A stretch of DNA of 64,000 nt from the NCBI RefSeq assembly GCF_000276665.1, contig NW_004955438.1, positions 14,570,576 through 14,634,575 of the forward strand, in the 5' to 3' direction. This DNA is from Chinchilla lanigera (Eukaryota > Chordata > Mammalia > Rodentia > Chinchillidae). The position numbers and the translations under genes were made by a program. Below are positions 33,996 through 44,906 of this stretch, one piece after another; the stretch's first letter is position 1; each line of letters starts with the position of its first letter. The notes below the pieces were generated by a model. The model did no database searches. It saw only the letters and a program-made list of their open reading frames with translations, and was not told the origin of the DNA.

Positions 33996-35194
33996 CAGAT
34001 GAAGATGAGCAACCTGCTGACTGTCGCAGTTTGGACTTCATGTGAGGGAGAAACTCCCTACGTGTAAAATCAGTGAGATTCGGGGTCAGCTAGCAAGGCT
34101 CCGCCTGAGGTACCAAGTCCCATGGGATGAAGACACCCTCCCAGAGGGGCCAACCTGGTCGTAATTATTTGGTTGTTCAAGTCCGAGTTTCTAATGTTAT
34201 CTGGGTAACAACCAAAGGACGGCCAGTTCTCTAGACAGGGACAAGAGCTCATACGTCTAGCAAAAGCTGGCCTGGTATCTGGCAAGCTCCCCACAGACTG
34301 CTGCCCAAGCTGGCTGCGTGAGCTGACTGCCCCTGCTTTCTGGACAATGGGACAGCATTTCTGCCTGGATGCCACAAGGAACTACCCAGATTACCCAGGC
34401 AGTAGTAGCCCAGGTTCAAAATCTATCATTTCAGTCTGCAGAGCTTTGTCTGCCCGTGTCTTCCCAGCCTCGGCTGTCGCTACGGAGAGGATTAAAGGAA
34501 TGTTCCCTCCAAAGTGGGCAAAGTGAAAGCCTTCCCATTAAAACTCAGAACAAAATACATTTTCTGATGAAGTGGGGGGAGGGCAAAAGAGCTCACCACG
34601 TGGCGCTGGCTTCTGGTGGGGAAGGACTGGCGGATATGTGCCTGAGAGGAAGATGCGTCTTTCCCAGCTGCATACACCAGTAGTTACTCCCCTTGTGGCA
34701 GATTCTCCCTCTCTTTGGTGAAAATCTGCAGTACTCTATGTGTCCCTCTTTCCATTCCTTGTTATTTTCCTCCTGGCACGGTGATTTTTCTACACAGGTG
34801 GTGAGGCCCTTCCAGACTTGCAGAGAGGCCAGAGCTTTTGAGTCCTGAGCCACTAGAAAGAAAATGACAAAATGTGAAAACTCAATAGAGCATATTCACA
34901 GGAAAACAAAACCCACGCTGCTGTCGCCTTCAGCAGTGCACTGTGCTGAATAGAAAGGAAAATCTGCCTTTTGCGCCATGTCATGGTGTGTGCCAAGCAC
35001 CCCAGGCCAAGCCAACACAGAGAATTATCAAGTGTCTGAATAGGAGGTGCCTCCTGAGCCACCTTGTGAGCCAAGTCCCTTGTCAAATCACCCTGCTCTT
35101 CTCCCTGGGATCCCCTATCTGCCTTGTCTCTGCTATCAAACTGACGGGGTCAAGTGAGCAGAGGGGCAGTGAGTGGAGGACACTCTGGGGTCCG

Positions 35195-35300
35195 AACCTT
35201 GGGCCAGAAGCTTGGATTTGTGAGCTATTTCCTGGGGGTCTTGGACAAGTCACTTAGTCACAATTCCATACGTCTGGTTGAGGTTGATATCCACCTAAAT
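35195..35300 (+). repeat. MIR SINE fragment
   Basis: 'gggggtcttggacaagtcac' after 'cttggatttgtgagctattt' follows MIR order. Confidence 0.5.
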
Positions 35301-35689
35301 CTCTGCTTCCACAGCGCCAGAATTCTCAGGCACACAGCTGCTGAGTTAGACAATTCTCCAGCCCTCCTTGGTTAGGTTTGGTCACGGGACTGCATTTCTA
35401 CCAAAGGAATATTAGAGGTCTCAGGGGCCACTTCTGGCTCAGGGATTTTTTGGGTGCTCTTCCTTCCTGTTCTCTTTCTCCTACCCTCTTGACTGGAACC
35501 AGGTGTGGTAATGATTCAGCTGTGGCCATAGGGAGGATGCTAATGCCCTAGGGGATGGCAGGCGAACAAGAGGGAAGGGTCTGAAGTGGTGGTCCTCGTT
35601 CCACCCCCAGCAGTATGAACGTACAGCCAATGTCGGGAGTGCTGGTTGAATCACGCTGGGTCTTACGTGTTCAAGCTGAAGAAGCAGGG

Positions 35690-36450
35690 ATTTATTTCAA
35701 GAGCCAGAGGGAGCTTCTGGGGGGTTTCACAGAAGGAGGGGCATAATCATATTTTTCTTTCTCCAGAAAATTACTCTATCCTGATGGTGAAGAAGAAAGA
35801 CTAGGGTTAGAGAAACTGGTCCAGAAACAATGATTCTCCTGAGAAAGGGATTCAGTGAGTCAGAATGGCTGGGGAGGAGAGGACAGATCTGAGGCCCAGT
35901 GCATGATGGGCTTGGTGTGGGGGATGGAGAAGAGGTGGGAGGACGAAGATAATCCCCTGAACACACAAGTCCGAATTCCTAAGATGGTTCCAGCTAGGGA
36001 GACAGACTTGTGAACAGCAGCAGAGAAAAAACTGACAGACTCTCCTGGGAAGAAGGGTAGACAGCAAGAAGAAAACAGGGACTAGAACAGAGTCACAGGG
36101 AACCAGAGGTGCCCTTGCCAAGGAGACTGAGAAAAGCTGTGCAGAGACGGAACAGGAAATCATTGCATGCGTTGTCAAGGTGTAAGGATATGACCAAGGT
36201 AAGGGTGCACGCAGGAGCACCAATTCTGCTGAGATCTGTCCCAGGTGGCCCTGATGGTGAAGACGATGAAAACCAGTGGCGATGCTGGAGAATGGTGAGG
36301 GCAGGCAGTCCTAACAGGACAACCATTCCTTGTCTTCTCCATGTTGGGCAAACATGTGTTTATTCATTTATTCTGTAAAGACATTATTTATTAAACACGG
36401 ACTGGGCTGGAGGCAGTGTTTGGGGCTGCGGATAACATGGTGAGGTCCTC
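35690..36450 (-). repeat. L2 LINE fragments (inverted)
   Basis: 35690-36310 has inverted L2-like phrases ('aaaattactctatcctgatg', 'tgagtcagaatggctgggg'). 36345-36450 has the terminal 'cattatttattaaacacgga' and 'ggggctgcggataacatggt'. Open frames on both strands are incidental. Confidence 0.5.
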
Positions 36451-36705
36451 ACTTGCTACGAGGGGGCAGGTCTTCCCACCCATGTCACACGGCCACAATG
36501 GTTGTGATGGAAAGCATGCCAGGCCCTTTGGGACACAGCATGACCAAATCTTCTAAGGACAGGGAAGGAGTAGGTAAGAAAGGGCTTGGAAACAAGGAAG
36601 AGAAGCAAGGCCTACCGACATGGGTGTCACTGGGGCTGTTTATTTCAGAGCTCAGGTCTTAGCTGTAACAGAGCATGGTACTTCTGGACCCCCTCAGAGC
36701 TTAGT

Positions 36706-36960
36706 GGAGGTCACATGACTAGCCCTGGCCAATGAGTGGTAAGCAGAAGTGGGCATGTCACTTGTGGGCCAGAGCATTCAATGGTCAGTACCAGAGCCTG
36801 CTGATGTGTCTTCGTCCTTTGGTACAGCAGGCAAGGCTGGCTGCTCGAGGTACTTAAGTGACTCCTCCTCAATGCACACTCTTGACAGACCAGAAGCACC
36901 AGCGTGAAAGAAACTTCTGTTGTTTGAGTCTCAGTTTTCCCTGTTATTACAGCATAACCT
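36706..36960. repeat. Unclassified interspersed repeat candidate
   Basis: 'ccctggccaatgagtggtaa', 'gcagaagtgggcatgtcact' and terminal 'gttattacagcataaccta' resemble a medium-frequency mammalian repeat. Similar pieces appear near 35370-35580 and 59900-60110. I cannot name the family. Confidence 0.35.
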
Positions 36961-36961
36961 A

Positions 36962-37150
36962 GCCCCGTGGTTCTGAAGTGTGGTCCCTGGACCAGCTGTA
37001 TCAGCTTCACGGGATGTGCTGGAAATGCAAGTTTTCAAGCCCCAGTTTACTATAGTAGAAACTCTGGGCTGGTAGTCAGCGATGGCACTGGATTGCCAGC
37101 AAACCTTCCACTGGAGACCGAAACATGTTCAAGGCTGAGAACCACTGCCT
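36962..37150 (+). mobile_element. MER5A hAT MITE, near full length
   Basis: It runs from 'gtggttctgaagtgtggtcc' through 'ctggaaatgcaagttttcaa' to 'aaggctgagaaccactgc', spanning both inverted ends of MER5A. From 37151 to 37630 I see no gene. Confidence 0.85.
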
Positions 37151-37645
37151 ACCCAGCACAGACAGATATAGTCGTCTTACAGAGTAGAAAGGATGAGAAC
37201 TCACACAGAAGGTCATTCTGGCGAACTGTAAAAATCCAGGGAAGATGCTAATTAAGCAATGAGGCTCATGTGTCATAGAAAAGGATTTTTAAGAGAAAAA
37301 TATTGTGCCCATTTACCCATGGACTGAACCATTCTATCAAAATGGCTAAAACTGGCCACACAGTCTACTACTGCATCAAGTCAGAAGAAAACATACAGCT
37401 GCAGAAATAGACACTCCAAGTCCAAAGGCATTGAAGCTAGCTACCAAGATCCACCCAGGAATGCACTTTCCTTTTGCGCCCATGGCCTTGCTCATTTAGA
37501 AAATGCTCCTAATTGTCTGAATCTGAAAGGCACTTGAGACTCAATTCTGTCCTCTACAGGGTTAGTCATTAGTGCTGCAGCCTAAGCTGTTGGGTAATGG
37601 ACACTATTTACATGAAGCAAAAGGTATAATTTCAAGTTGCTTTTT

Positions 37646-37734
37646 GTTTGTTTTTCTTCTGGTACCAGGAATTGAATTCACAACCTTGCTCTTGCCAGGC
37701 AGGCGCTATGCCACTGAGCTAAATCCCCAGCCCC
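37646..37734 (-). mobile_element. ID SINE with 15-bp target duplication
   Basis: Inverted ID body ('ggtaccaggaattgaattca', 'gccaggcaggcgctatgcca', 'tgagctaaatccccagcccc'). TTCAAGTTGCTTTTT flanks it perfectly at 37631-37645 and 37735-37749. From 37750 to 38599 I see no gene. Confidence 0.93.
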
Positions 37735-38599
37735 TTCAAGTTGCTTTTTAAACTGCGAAATAAAAGAAATCCATTTGTGCATGTGAAATTACTTCAAAGG
37801 TTCTAACTATTAACTGAAAGCAAGTGAAAAATGTCAAAGAGAAGAAATTCTATCAGGAGCTGGCTAAATGTTTCCAGGCAAATACCTGATGATGCTTTCG
37901 ACGTGCTTTGGATTCAAAAATACCTATTTTCACCAGTGCTAGGTGAGCTCCATGAACAGAGTTTTAAGAAAATATTAAATTCCAAAAAAAGGATGCCATT
38001 TTCCTTGTTGGTACTACTTGAACCAATCTGACCCAAACACTGTCTTGTGAACAGCGCAACTGCATAGTATCGATTTTACATTTTTCCCTTTGCTTAAATT
38101 TGATGCTAAGGTCCTTTTTAAGCAGCTTTGCAAGTGACGTATCTAACAGCATTTCATGGTCTTCTATTTGTTATTGATGACTGCATCTGTGTACAACCCA
38201 GTTAATAAGAAGGAAATCTGCAAATGTGGAGAAAAGTGCCATGTCAGGGGCATACTTGGTAGAGGACACCACACTAGAGGGTTTCACTCAATCCGAGGCA
38301 TCTCTGCAGACAGAAGCAGAACCCTGAGCTCTTCTATAGGAGGCCAATGCTGGCCTCTTCCTTCTCACACTGTCTAGGGATTTCCTTTGCAATTAGTTTC
38401 GTGTTCATGCCTTCAGTATCTTTGTTGGTCTTGAAACAAAGCTGCTGGAAATGATTAGAGAACCTACTCCTTGCCCTCAAGGCACCTCTAACCTGTGTCT
38501 CTATGTGAGGCAAACACAAGCAAAACCAACCCTGTTTATTCAGTCCAGAGGGAAGCTTGCAGGTGATAGCGGGCTAGAAGCATTGAGACCGGTTCAAAA

Positions 38600-38790
38600 A
38601 GGAAACTCTTCTCACACTTGAATGTGCACACAGATCTCCAGGGGACCTTGTTTAAAATGCACATCTTGGTCCGCTAGGTCTGGGTAGAACTGTAGAGCTT
38701 GCATGTCTCACAAGCTCCTAGGCAATGCCCATGCTCCTGCAGCCACAGAGTGGCACAGTGAGCGTGCCATTCTGCAGAACAGTGACTTTA
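38600..38790 (+). mobile_element. MER5-type hAT MITE
   Basis: 'gatctccaggggaccttgtt', 'taaaatgcacatcttggtcc' and 'tcctaggcaatgcccatgct' match MER5-type order with high divergence. Confidence 0.55.
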
Positions 38791-38809
38791 GAACCCTCCT
38801 TAACAGCAT

Positions 38810-38938
38810 TTATCTAAGGGGCTGGCTCCTATTTGATTTAGGGTTCCTTGAAAGCAGAGTCTAGACATTCTCTTCTTGTTCTCCCTGGCTGGCACTTGGC
38901 ACGGGGCCTGTACGTGGTGGGTATCTATTTAATTAAAC
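38810..38938 (+). repeat. L2 LINE 3' end
   Basis: 'gggttccttgaaagcagagt', 'ggcacttggcacggggcctg' and 'gtgggtatctatttaatta' are the forward L2 terminus. Confidence 0.6.
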
Positions 38939-40027
38939 AGACTTGGCCTCGTTCCAAAAAGGATTTTAAGTGGACTTAACCCCTAGTATACCCTAAATGG
39001 GCACGTGATAAGTTGGCCAGGGGAGGAAGTGAGGCCTGGTGGTCCTTCCGGATAAAGGTCCCTTCCACCTGTCTGTACCTGGATTACACCTCCCGTTCTC
39101 CTTGGGAAATTTTCCTCCTGCCCCATTTTTAAAGCGGGTTACATTAGAGGGCCGATGTGAAACAAGGAAGAAAAATAAAACAAAACCAGAAAGCCCTGCA
39201 AAGCTCTAAGGCCCCGGGAACGTCAAGAGCTCAACTCTCTCGGTGGCAGAGCTGCAGAACTCACTCTGCCTTGTCCCAGCGTTTTGCAGGTCGGTGTCGC
39301 GCGTCCACGACCCACGTCCCCCGCCAGCCCCGGGAGCCTCGCAGAAGCAGATCGCGGCGGGCGCGGGCGCCTCTAGGCTTGGTGCAGCCTGTTAGCTTTG
39401 CGCGCGAGTAATTAACCTTCTCAGGCATCTCCCGCCTCCAGGGGTGGTGGTGGTGGCCTGGGGTCACCCTGGGGGTGGTGGGGAATCCGGACAGGAGCTA
39501 CTGCTCTGTAGAAACCCCTGTTCCGAAGGTCCCCGGCGGTTCCATAACCTGTTTTCGCTGCGGCAGCCTCGGACGATAAAGAAAGGACTCATCGGGCTTC
39601 ATAGGGGAGGAGGGGGAGAAAGGAGAGAGGGAAGGGGATTACAGTATATTGGTCAGTCAGCCGGGGCTCGCGGGCAAGGGCGGCGCGCGCCGGCGAGAGC
39701 GCCCTAGGGGGAGAGTACACGTGCTGGGCGGGAGCGGGGGAGGCGGGCGTGGGGGAGGAGGGGGAGGCGAGCCGCTAGCGGGAGGCGCCACGGCCTTGCA
39801 GACGCCAGCGCCGGCAGCCGAAGAGTCGGGGAGAAAGTTCCCGGGGCGAGCTCGCCCCCCGAGAAGGCCGACTTGGAGGCCGCTCCCCGCGAGAGGGTCG
39901 CCGGTCCCTTCGCGCCACGCGCGCTCGGTCGCCAGGGCTCGGCTAGCAAGGAAGCGGCCAGGCGTAGGGCGGCAGCGGCGGCCGCGGCTAAACTTGGAGG
40001 CGGCGGCGGAGGAGGAGCAGGAGGAGG

Positions 40028-40072
40028 ATGCTGCGAGTGGGCGCGGCGGCGCGGGGCGCGGGGGCGCACTGA
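40028..40072 (+). other. Upstream ORF 1 (14 codons)
   Basis: ATG at 40028 opens 14 codons and stops with TGA at 40070-40072. It lies 372 bp before the SLC24A4 stop-free start region, and belongs to the mRNA only if transcription starts upstream of it. The -3 base is G. Confidence 0.4.
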
Positions 40073-40191
40073 GCGCTCCCGCGGGCTGGGCGGAGCGGGC
40101 AGGTAGCGGCTCCAGCGCCCGGACTGCGCCAAGCCTGCAAACCAGGGCCGCCAGCGCCACCGTGCCGGCGACGCCTCCTCGCCACGGAGTC

Positions 40192-40230
40192 ATGGTGCGC
40201 GGAGCGCGCACGCCGCGCGCGGGACTCTGA
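40192..40230 (+). other. Upstream ORF 2 (12 codons)
   Basis: ATG at 40192 has G at -3 and G at +4, a strong initiation context, and encodes 12 mostly Arg/Ala/Gly/Pro residues before TGA. It ends 213 bp before the SLC24A4 start codon. Confidence 0.5.
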
Positions 40231-40308
40231 GCTCCGACTGCGCGGGGCGCCTCCACCTCCCCTGTCTCTTCGGGAGACCTCGCTCCCCGCCGACCTCGCT
40301 CGCGGGCC

Positions 40309-40341
40309 ATGAAGCTTCGGCCCGGAACCTCTTGCCTCTGA
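40309..40341 (+). other. Upstream ORF 3 (10 codons)
   Basis: ATG at 40309 has G at -3 but A at +4, and encodes 10 residues before TGA at 40339-40341. It ends 102 bp before the main start codon, close enough to permit reinitiation. Confidence 0.5.
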
Positions 40342-40443
40342 GCTGCGCAGCGCCCGTTCCAGCTCCAGCGCCGCTTGGCCGCAGGCAGCGCTCCGGCCCC
40401 TGAAGCTCTCCATCCTCTCCCAGGGACGGTACCCGGCGCTGAG

Positions 40444-40573
40444 ATGGCGCTCCGCGGGACTCCTCGGCGGCGCAAAGTTCGCGGGCGGAGAGAGATGCTG
40501 CCGCAGCAAATTGGCTTCGTGTGCGCGGTGCTGGCCCTGGTGTATTGTGCGTCCGGCCTCTTCGGCAGCTTGG
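40444..40573 (+). CDS. SLC24A4: SLC24A4 coding exon 1 (NCKX4)
   Basis: This exon encodes residues 1-43 and the first base of codon 44 of NCKX4, a plasma-membrane potassium-dependent Na+/Ca2+ exchanger that extrudes Ca2+ and K+ in exchange for Na+. The product starts MALRGT, has a basic stretch (RRRKVRGRR), then MLPQQIGF and a hydrophobic run FVCAVLALV at about 24-33, consistent with the cleavable signal sequence of the family; recognition is from the near-identical N-terminus of mammalian NCKX4. The start at 40444 has G at -3 and +4. A second in-frame ATG at 40495 (codon 18) also precedes the signal and could serve. The exon ends TTGG/GTAGGT. In mammals the gene acts in olfactory neuron adaptation, enamel maturation and feeding control. 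Confidence 0.96.
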
Positions 40574-41143
40574 GTAGGTGCCGGCACCGGCCCCCTCGGC
40601 TCCGGGTGTTGGTGGGGGTGGGGGGGAGGGCTTGAGCCGGGAAGCCGTGGGACAGCTCCCGCCCGGTCCTTGTCAGGTGGGTCCCGAGCGTCTCTCCAGT
40701 CCCCTCCCTGCCGGTAGGTAGGGCGCACCCGGGATTGCTGATGGACACTGAGCTGCGGCGAGCTGCGCGCGGCCTCAGGGGGCTCAGGACGCGGCTGTAG
40801 GTGCAGGTTACTAAGAGGGAAGCCTGCACAGCCCGGGTGCTTGGAGTGCCGGGAGCCGGGTAGCGCCGCGTCCGGCGCGGAGTGTGTGTGGGGTCTCTTG
40901 CTCTGAGTGGTCTGCGTTCCTATTCTGTAGAGCGGCAAGGGCTGTGTTTGGAGTCCCTTGAAGACCCGGACTCACAGGCTGGAAACTGGCCCTGGGTCTC
41001 GGCTCTCCCCTTTCCCTTTCCTGCCTGGTCCAAAGGGGTGCCTTGGGTGTTCTGAGGTGTCCTCCTCGAGCCTTACACGGGCTAGACAGTATAGTCTGTA
41101 CCTGCGGGAGGTTGCTGCCACGTTTTGGCATTGCTTAACGCAT

Positions 41144-41173
41144 GGGGATTAAGAGCAACTCCCCTTAATCCCC
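41144..41173. promoter_or_regulatory. Inverted pair of TAATCC homeodomain motifs
   Basis: GGGGATTAAG (41144-41153) and CTTAATCCCC (41164-41173) form a perfect 10-bp inverted repeat with a 10-base spacer. Each arm holds GGATTA/TAATCC, the preferred site of K50 homeodomains such as PITX, OTX and CRX. It lies 570 bp inside intron 1. A regulatory role is inferred. Confidence 0.4.
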
Positions 41174-41929
41174 AGGGAAGGCGAGGGCTGATGTGTGCCC
41201 TGGCTGTGCACACTCCCTCCTCCGAGAAGAGGCAGGGTCTTGGAGTCCCCTAGGATATGCACCTTTCAGCAGGCACGGAGAAGAAACTTATCCAATGTCG
41301 GGGGGGGGGTGCTTCCACAAGTAACCTTCAGGGGACATTCATTGCCCCTACACTCTCATTTTGAGTGGGCTGCTGTGAATCTTTATTTTTTGCAGTGTAA
41401 AAAAACAAAAGAAATGCCGGTGGAGGAACAGCCATGGAGGAACAGCAGATGGTTCTATCTTGAGCAGATAGAAAGGCCCTTAGCATCTAGGGACCATTAA
41501 GAGAGATTTACAACCATGTGTAAACATCAAGTGGAAATGGATTAAGCACCCCCACCCCACAAAAAAGAAACTTTTTTTCAAAGCTCGAACTTTGTGATTT
41601 GAGGATAGAGAATTAAAATTTGGCTCTTCCAAAAGAAACCCAGAAAGTTTGTTTTTAACATCTTAATATCTGCTGCTGTGCAGTTGGGCAAGTTAGTGCT
41701 TTTCGTCAGTTCCACATCAGAAATAACAAAACGCTTAGAGGTTCTTGGGCATCGACCTTCTAGAAGAGGTACCATTACCCTCCTGAAAGTGTGTGAGGGA
41801 AATGAATACTGTAGCAGTCTAGAGTGAGGGTCATCTTTATTTTCTGGAGCAGGAATTATCTTCAGGAATTTAACTGCCTTTGGTGACAGACACCCTCACC
41901 TTCTCCCATGTCACTCCGTGTGGCCCTTG

Positions 41930-42085
41930 AGCAGCAGTGTCAGCATCCCTGAGAGCTTGTTAGCCCTGAAAGCATATTAGCTCCAAGTCCCACCCAAGAC
42001 CTGCTGGATCTGAATCTGCATTTGACCGAGATCCCCTGGTGTTCTGTGCATACATTCAAGTGGGAGAAGCCCTGAGCCCTTTTGC
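41930..42085 (+). mobile_element. MER5A hAT MITE fragment
   Basis: 'cagcagtgtcagcatccctg', 'tccaagtcccacccaagacc' and 'gatctgaatctgcatttgac' follow MER5A order. It lies in SLC24A4 intron 1. Confidence 0.65.
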
Positions 42086-42472
42086 ATCAACTGTGCCTAC
42101 CTGGTTGCTAACTTACCATCTGCTTGTGGTTCCTCGACAGCAGGGGCCACCTGAGTGTGTTTACTGAAAGAGAACTTAATAGTCACCTAACTAAACCCTA
42201 GGAGGGGCTGAGACCAGCTCAGTCTTACCCAAGGGCAGATGATATACTGAGCCATCTGAGACTAGACACGGTGAATTAGATCCAAGTGGAGAGTGCTGCA
42301 AGTAAGCAGGTGGTAGCATACTTCGAATCATTGTATGGCTTCCCTACAGGTGGCTCTAAACAGCCAAACAGGGCTGTTGCTGACATAGCTAGATACACAT
42401 ACATATGTAAGGTCATTGAGAACGCAAGGATGGCATTGACTAATGATGCCTCTGACTTATTTTCCAATCCAG

Positions 42473-42583
42473 GGCCCAAAACAGCTTCTGCTAGTAAATA
42501 TACTCTACAAGACACGTGGAGAAATAGGAAGTTGATGGCACCGGTGAATGGAACTCATACGGCTAAGAACTGCACAGATCCTG
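42473..42583 (+). CDS. SLC24A4: SLC24A4 coding exon 2 (NCKX4)
   Basis: A 111-bp phase 1-1 exon encoding the rest of codon 44, residues 45-80 and the first base of codon 81. It reads G/PKTASASK, then DTWRNRKLMAPVNG and TAKNCTDP, essentially the mammalian NCKX4 extracellular N-terminal segment preceding the first exchanger transmembrane block. Two N-glycosylation sequons are visible, NGT at residue 69 and NCT at residue 76. The acceptor is 'ttttccaatccag/G' and the donor CCTG/GTAAGC. The next exon should begin with a G-completed Ala codon followed by the family's IHEF segment; it is not found before the window ends. Confidence 0.96.
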
Positions 42584-43414
42584 GTAAGCAATAGATTCTT
42601 CTCCCCACCCCACCCGCTTACCCACCCCCCAGGCTTTGGGCTGGCCTGGAGATGGTGTTTATGGGGACAGCCCCAGCTAGAGCCAGGAGAGGAGGCTTTA
42701 GGAAAGCGAGTGAGGTCTTGAGAGGTAACTGCAGACGTTCATCAGCCAAGCTGCTAAATAACGTAAGTGCTTACTCAACAACTAAGGTCACCCTGGAGTT
42801 TGACGTCTTTGTCCTGTGTTCTCACCATGCTCCTAAGACGCTGTGTTTCCTTGCTCTCTTCATTTTGTTGGTTTGCCCGGCGTCTTTGTTTTCTTCCCCT
42901 TTTGCTCACTGTACACGATTGATGGAGCCCTGGGGGCAGCAAATGCAGCTGCTCTGGCAGTGGCGCTTTGGGGTGGCTTTCCAGGGTCAGAGCACACTGG
43001 GGCAGCTGCAGGGGGACACTGGGATGTGCAGCCTTTCTCTGGAACAATGGCCCCCAAGGCGCCCTGGTGCCCCAGGAGATGGTGTCCACCCTGTTCCACT
43101 TCACAAGTCTCTTAGTAATCACTCGTGGACATCTTGTCTGTTCCCCCGCCATATGCAGGCTCCGCTTAAATAAGTGAAGAAAGTTCTCGGGAGGAGAAAG
43201 TATCCACAGGCAGCCAAGCCCCCGCCACGGCTCGTCTAGGCATTAAGTCTGAGTCTAACACTAGGGGTCTTTATGAGGAGGACCCAATGGGAGATGAGGA
43301 GGATCCAAAGCAATGATGAGATTGTATTATAAACAGCCTTTTCACCGCATTGCTGGCAAATCACATACTCTTTTGGGGGCTCTGTTTTGTCTTCTGTGAA
43401 ATGGGTAGAAGAGT

Positions 43415-43510
43415 AGTTGCCCATTTTACAGGAAGGAAAGTGTGGGGAGGGACATAGATTGCTCAAAGCACAAAAGTGGTGAAGCTGGCTTTGGAACCAG
43501 ATGTCTCATT
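43415..43510 (-). repeat. MIR SINE fragment
   Basis: 'gcccattttacaggaaggaa' and 'ctggctttggaaccagatgt' are the inverted MIR core. It is followed by a TTCATTTG/TTCATTCA run at 43505-43545. Confidence 0.55.
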
Positions 43511-44906
43511 CATTTGTTCGTTCATTCATTTGTTTGCTCGTTCTTGGAGCTTATGAAGGCTGAGGGCTGAGGTCATCACTCAGAGCTGTTGGATGTCTCC
43601 GGCACCATCGACTTCCCTCCCCAGAGGCCTTCCAAGAAAGACATTTGGGACAGGGAGAAGGAGGACCACCACTTGCAGAAATGTGCAGGGACTCCCGGGA
43701 TTCTGCTCCTGAGTGGCCCCATCCATCCTAGTGACCCCACAGGTGGTGGTGTCCTTGCTGTCCCTAACCTCACCCAGCACATCTTCTTTCCTGTCCAGAG
43801 AGGTGAATGTACAGGCTACCCTGACCTTGTCATGGTAAACAAGTGTAAGGCTGGAGATGCTAGTGTGGGGGCCCATCCTGCCACCCCAGGCACCTGAAAT
43901 GCTACCATTAGTGTCATCCATGTGGGAAGACATAGCTGCTCTGGAGAAGGGATCAGTTAGGGAAATTTTGGCCCTGTTCTAGGGCTGCCTGTCTCCTCTT
44001 CTGTCCCCTGAGTAACTTCTGTCCCATGAACCTGATTGTGTGGTCTGAGACTGGACCCCATTTCTAATGCTAGAGTTCTCCCGTGTTCCTTCGTGGCCTC
44101 TGTATTTCCGGTATCCGGTGTGATCAAAAGTGTCCGACGGACGTCTAACACAGTCTGTACTATTTGGCAAGAAGACCTGACCTTGTCTCTCTTATGGAGA
44201 AGGAAGTGAAGGGAAATTGGCAGTGTCTTTAGCAATGACTAACATTTGCATTATGCTTTGTGTTGACTGTTTCTGGAATAGAGCTGGGCTCACAGAAAGG
44301 ACTCAGTAAACAGGGTCAAATGAGAAAGGAAGTTCATTTTGCTATATCACCTACTTCACTTCTTACTGTGTTTTGAAAAGGTGGAGACATAAAGCTCAGA
44401 AGTTTAGTACTTCCTGAGATCTCTTGGGCAGGAGGAGCCTCCTTGCTTACCTGCCATACCTTCCCACTCCACAGCACCAGCTCCTGGTCTCCTTCCTTCC
44501 CTTCCAGCCTCCCCATCCCTGGGAGGTGAGACTGTCTGCCCCCTTTGCATTTCACACCGGAGCAGGCACCTGCGCTATGTGTCCAGCCCATGAGCAGGAT
44601 GGGTTGGAAAATCTGAGCAGGTGCCAGACGCTGCCTCTGTCAGCAAGGAGCTTCCAACAGAATAGAGCAGACAAGATCTGGACAGGGTTTCTTGACCTGA
44701 GGAAAACAAGGTGATGAAGAAGGACTGCCAGTTCCCAGTCAGCAGCCTCGTAGGAGGCACTTCCGGTGCCTGGAGGAGGGGGAGCTTGCCCTATGGAGTT
44801 CTGGGTCTGATGTAGTGGGCGTGGACCTGATCTTCCCGCATTGGAACACAACCAATTCAGCTACCCTCATTTAGGGGAGGTCTCTGTTACTGCAACTCAG
44901 CTTAGC

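Larger units (their letters stand above)
39260..40900 (+). promoter_or_regulatory. SLC24A4: CpG island promoter and 5' leader of SLC24A4
   Basis: CpG density and GC content jump sharply here compared with both flanks, peaking about 39660-40480 around the coding start at 40444. There is no convincing TATA box. GC boxes (GGGCGG) lie at 39726-39731 and 40088-40093, and a CACGTG E-box at 39718-39723. This is the expected form of a CpG-island promoter with dispersed initiation; the exact start site cannot be read from sequence. Long minus-strand frames across the island reflect GC-rich codons lacking stops and are not genes. Confidence 0.9.
40574..42472 (+). other. SLC24A4: SLC24A4 intron 1
   Basis: This 1,899-bp intron begins GTAGGTG and ends with a pyrimidine-containing tract and CAG at 42470-42472. 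Its first 330 bp are still inside the CpG island. It contains an inverted pair of homeodomain motifs at 41144-41173 and a MER5A fragment. Phase is 1, matching exon 2. Confidence 0.92.

Noticed and set aside
39649..40230. 193-codon + strand frame upstream of the SLC24A4 start
   Set aside because: Same GC-rich artefact; it begins with a non-ATG codon and shows Gly/Arg/Ala low complexity.
39657..40938. Very long minus-strand open frames (390 and 316 codons) antisense to SLC24A4 exon 1
   Set aside because: They lie exactly over the CpG island, overlap each other in different frames and are Arg/Pro/Ala/Ser-rich, as expected when GC-rich DNA lacks stop codons. They show no domain.
42652..43173. 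173-codon frame just after SLC24A4 exon 2
   Set aside because: Intronic, begins with a non-ATG start, resembles no NCKX4 exon or other known protein, and another frame is open across the same bases.
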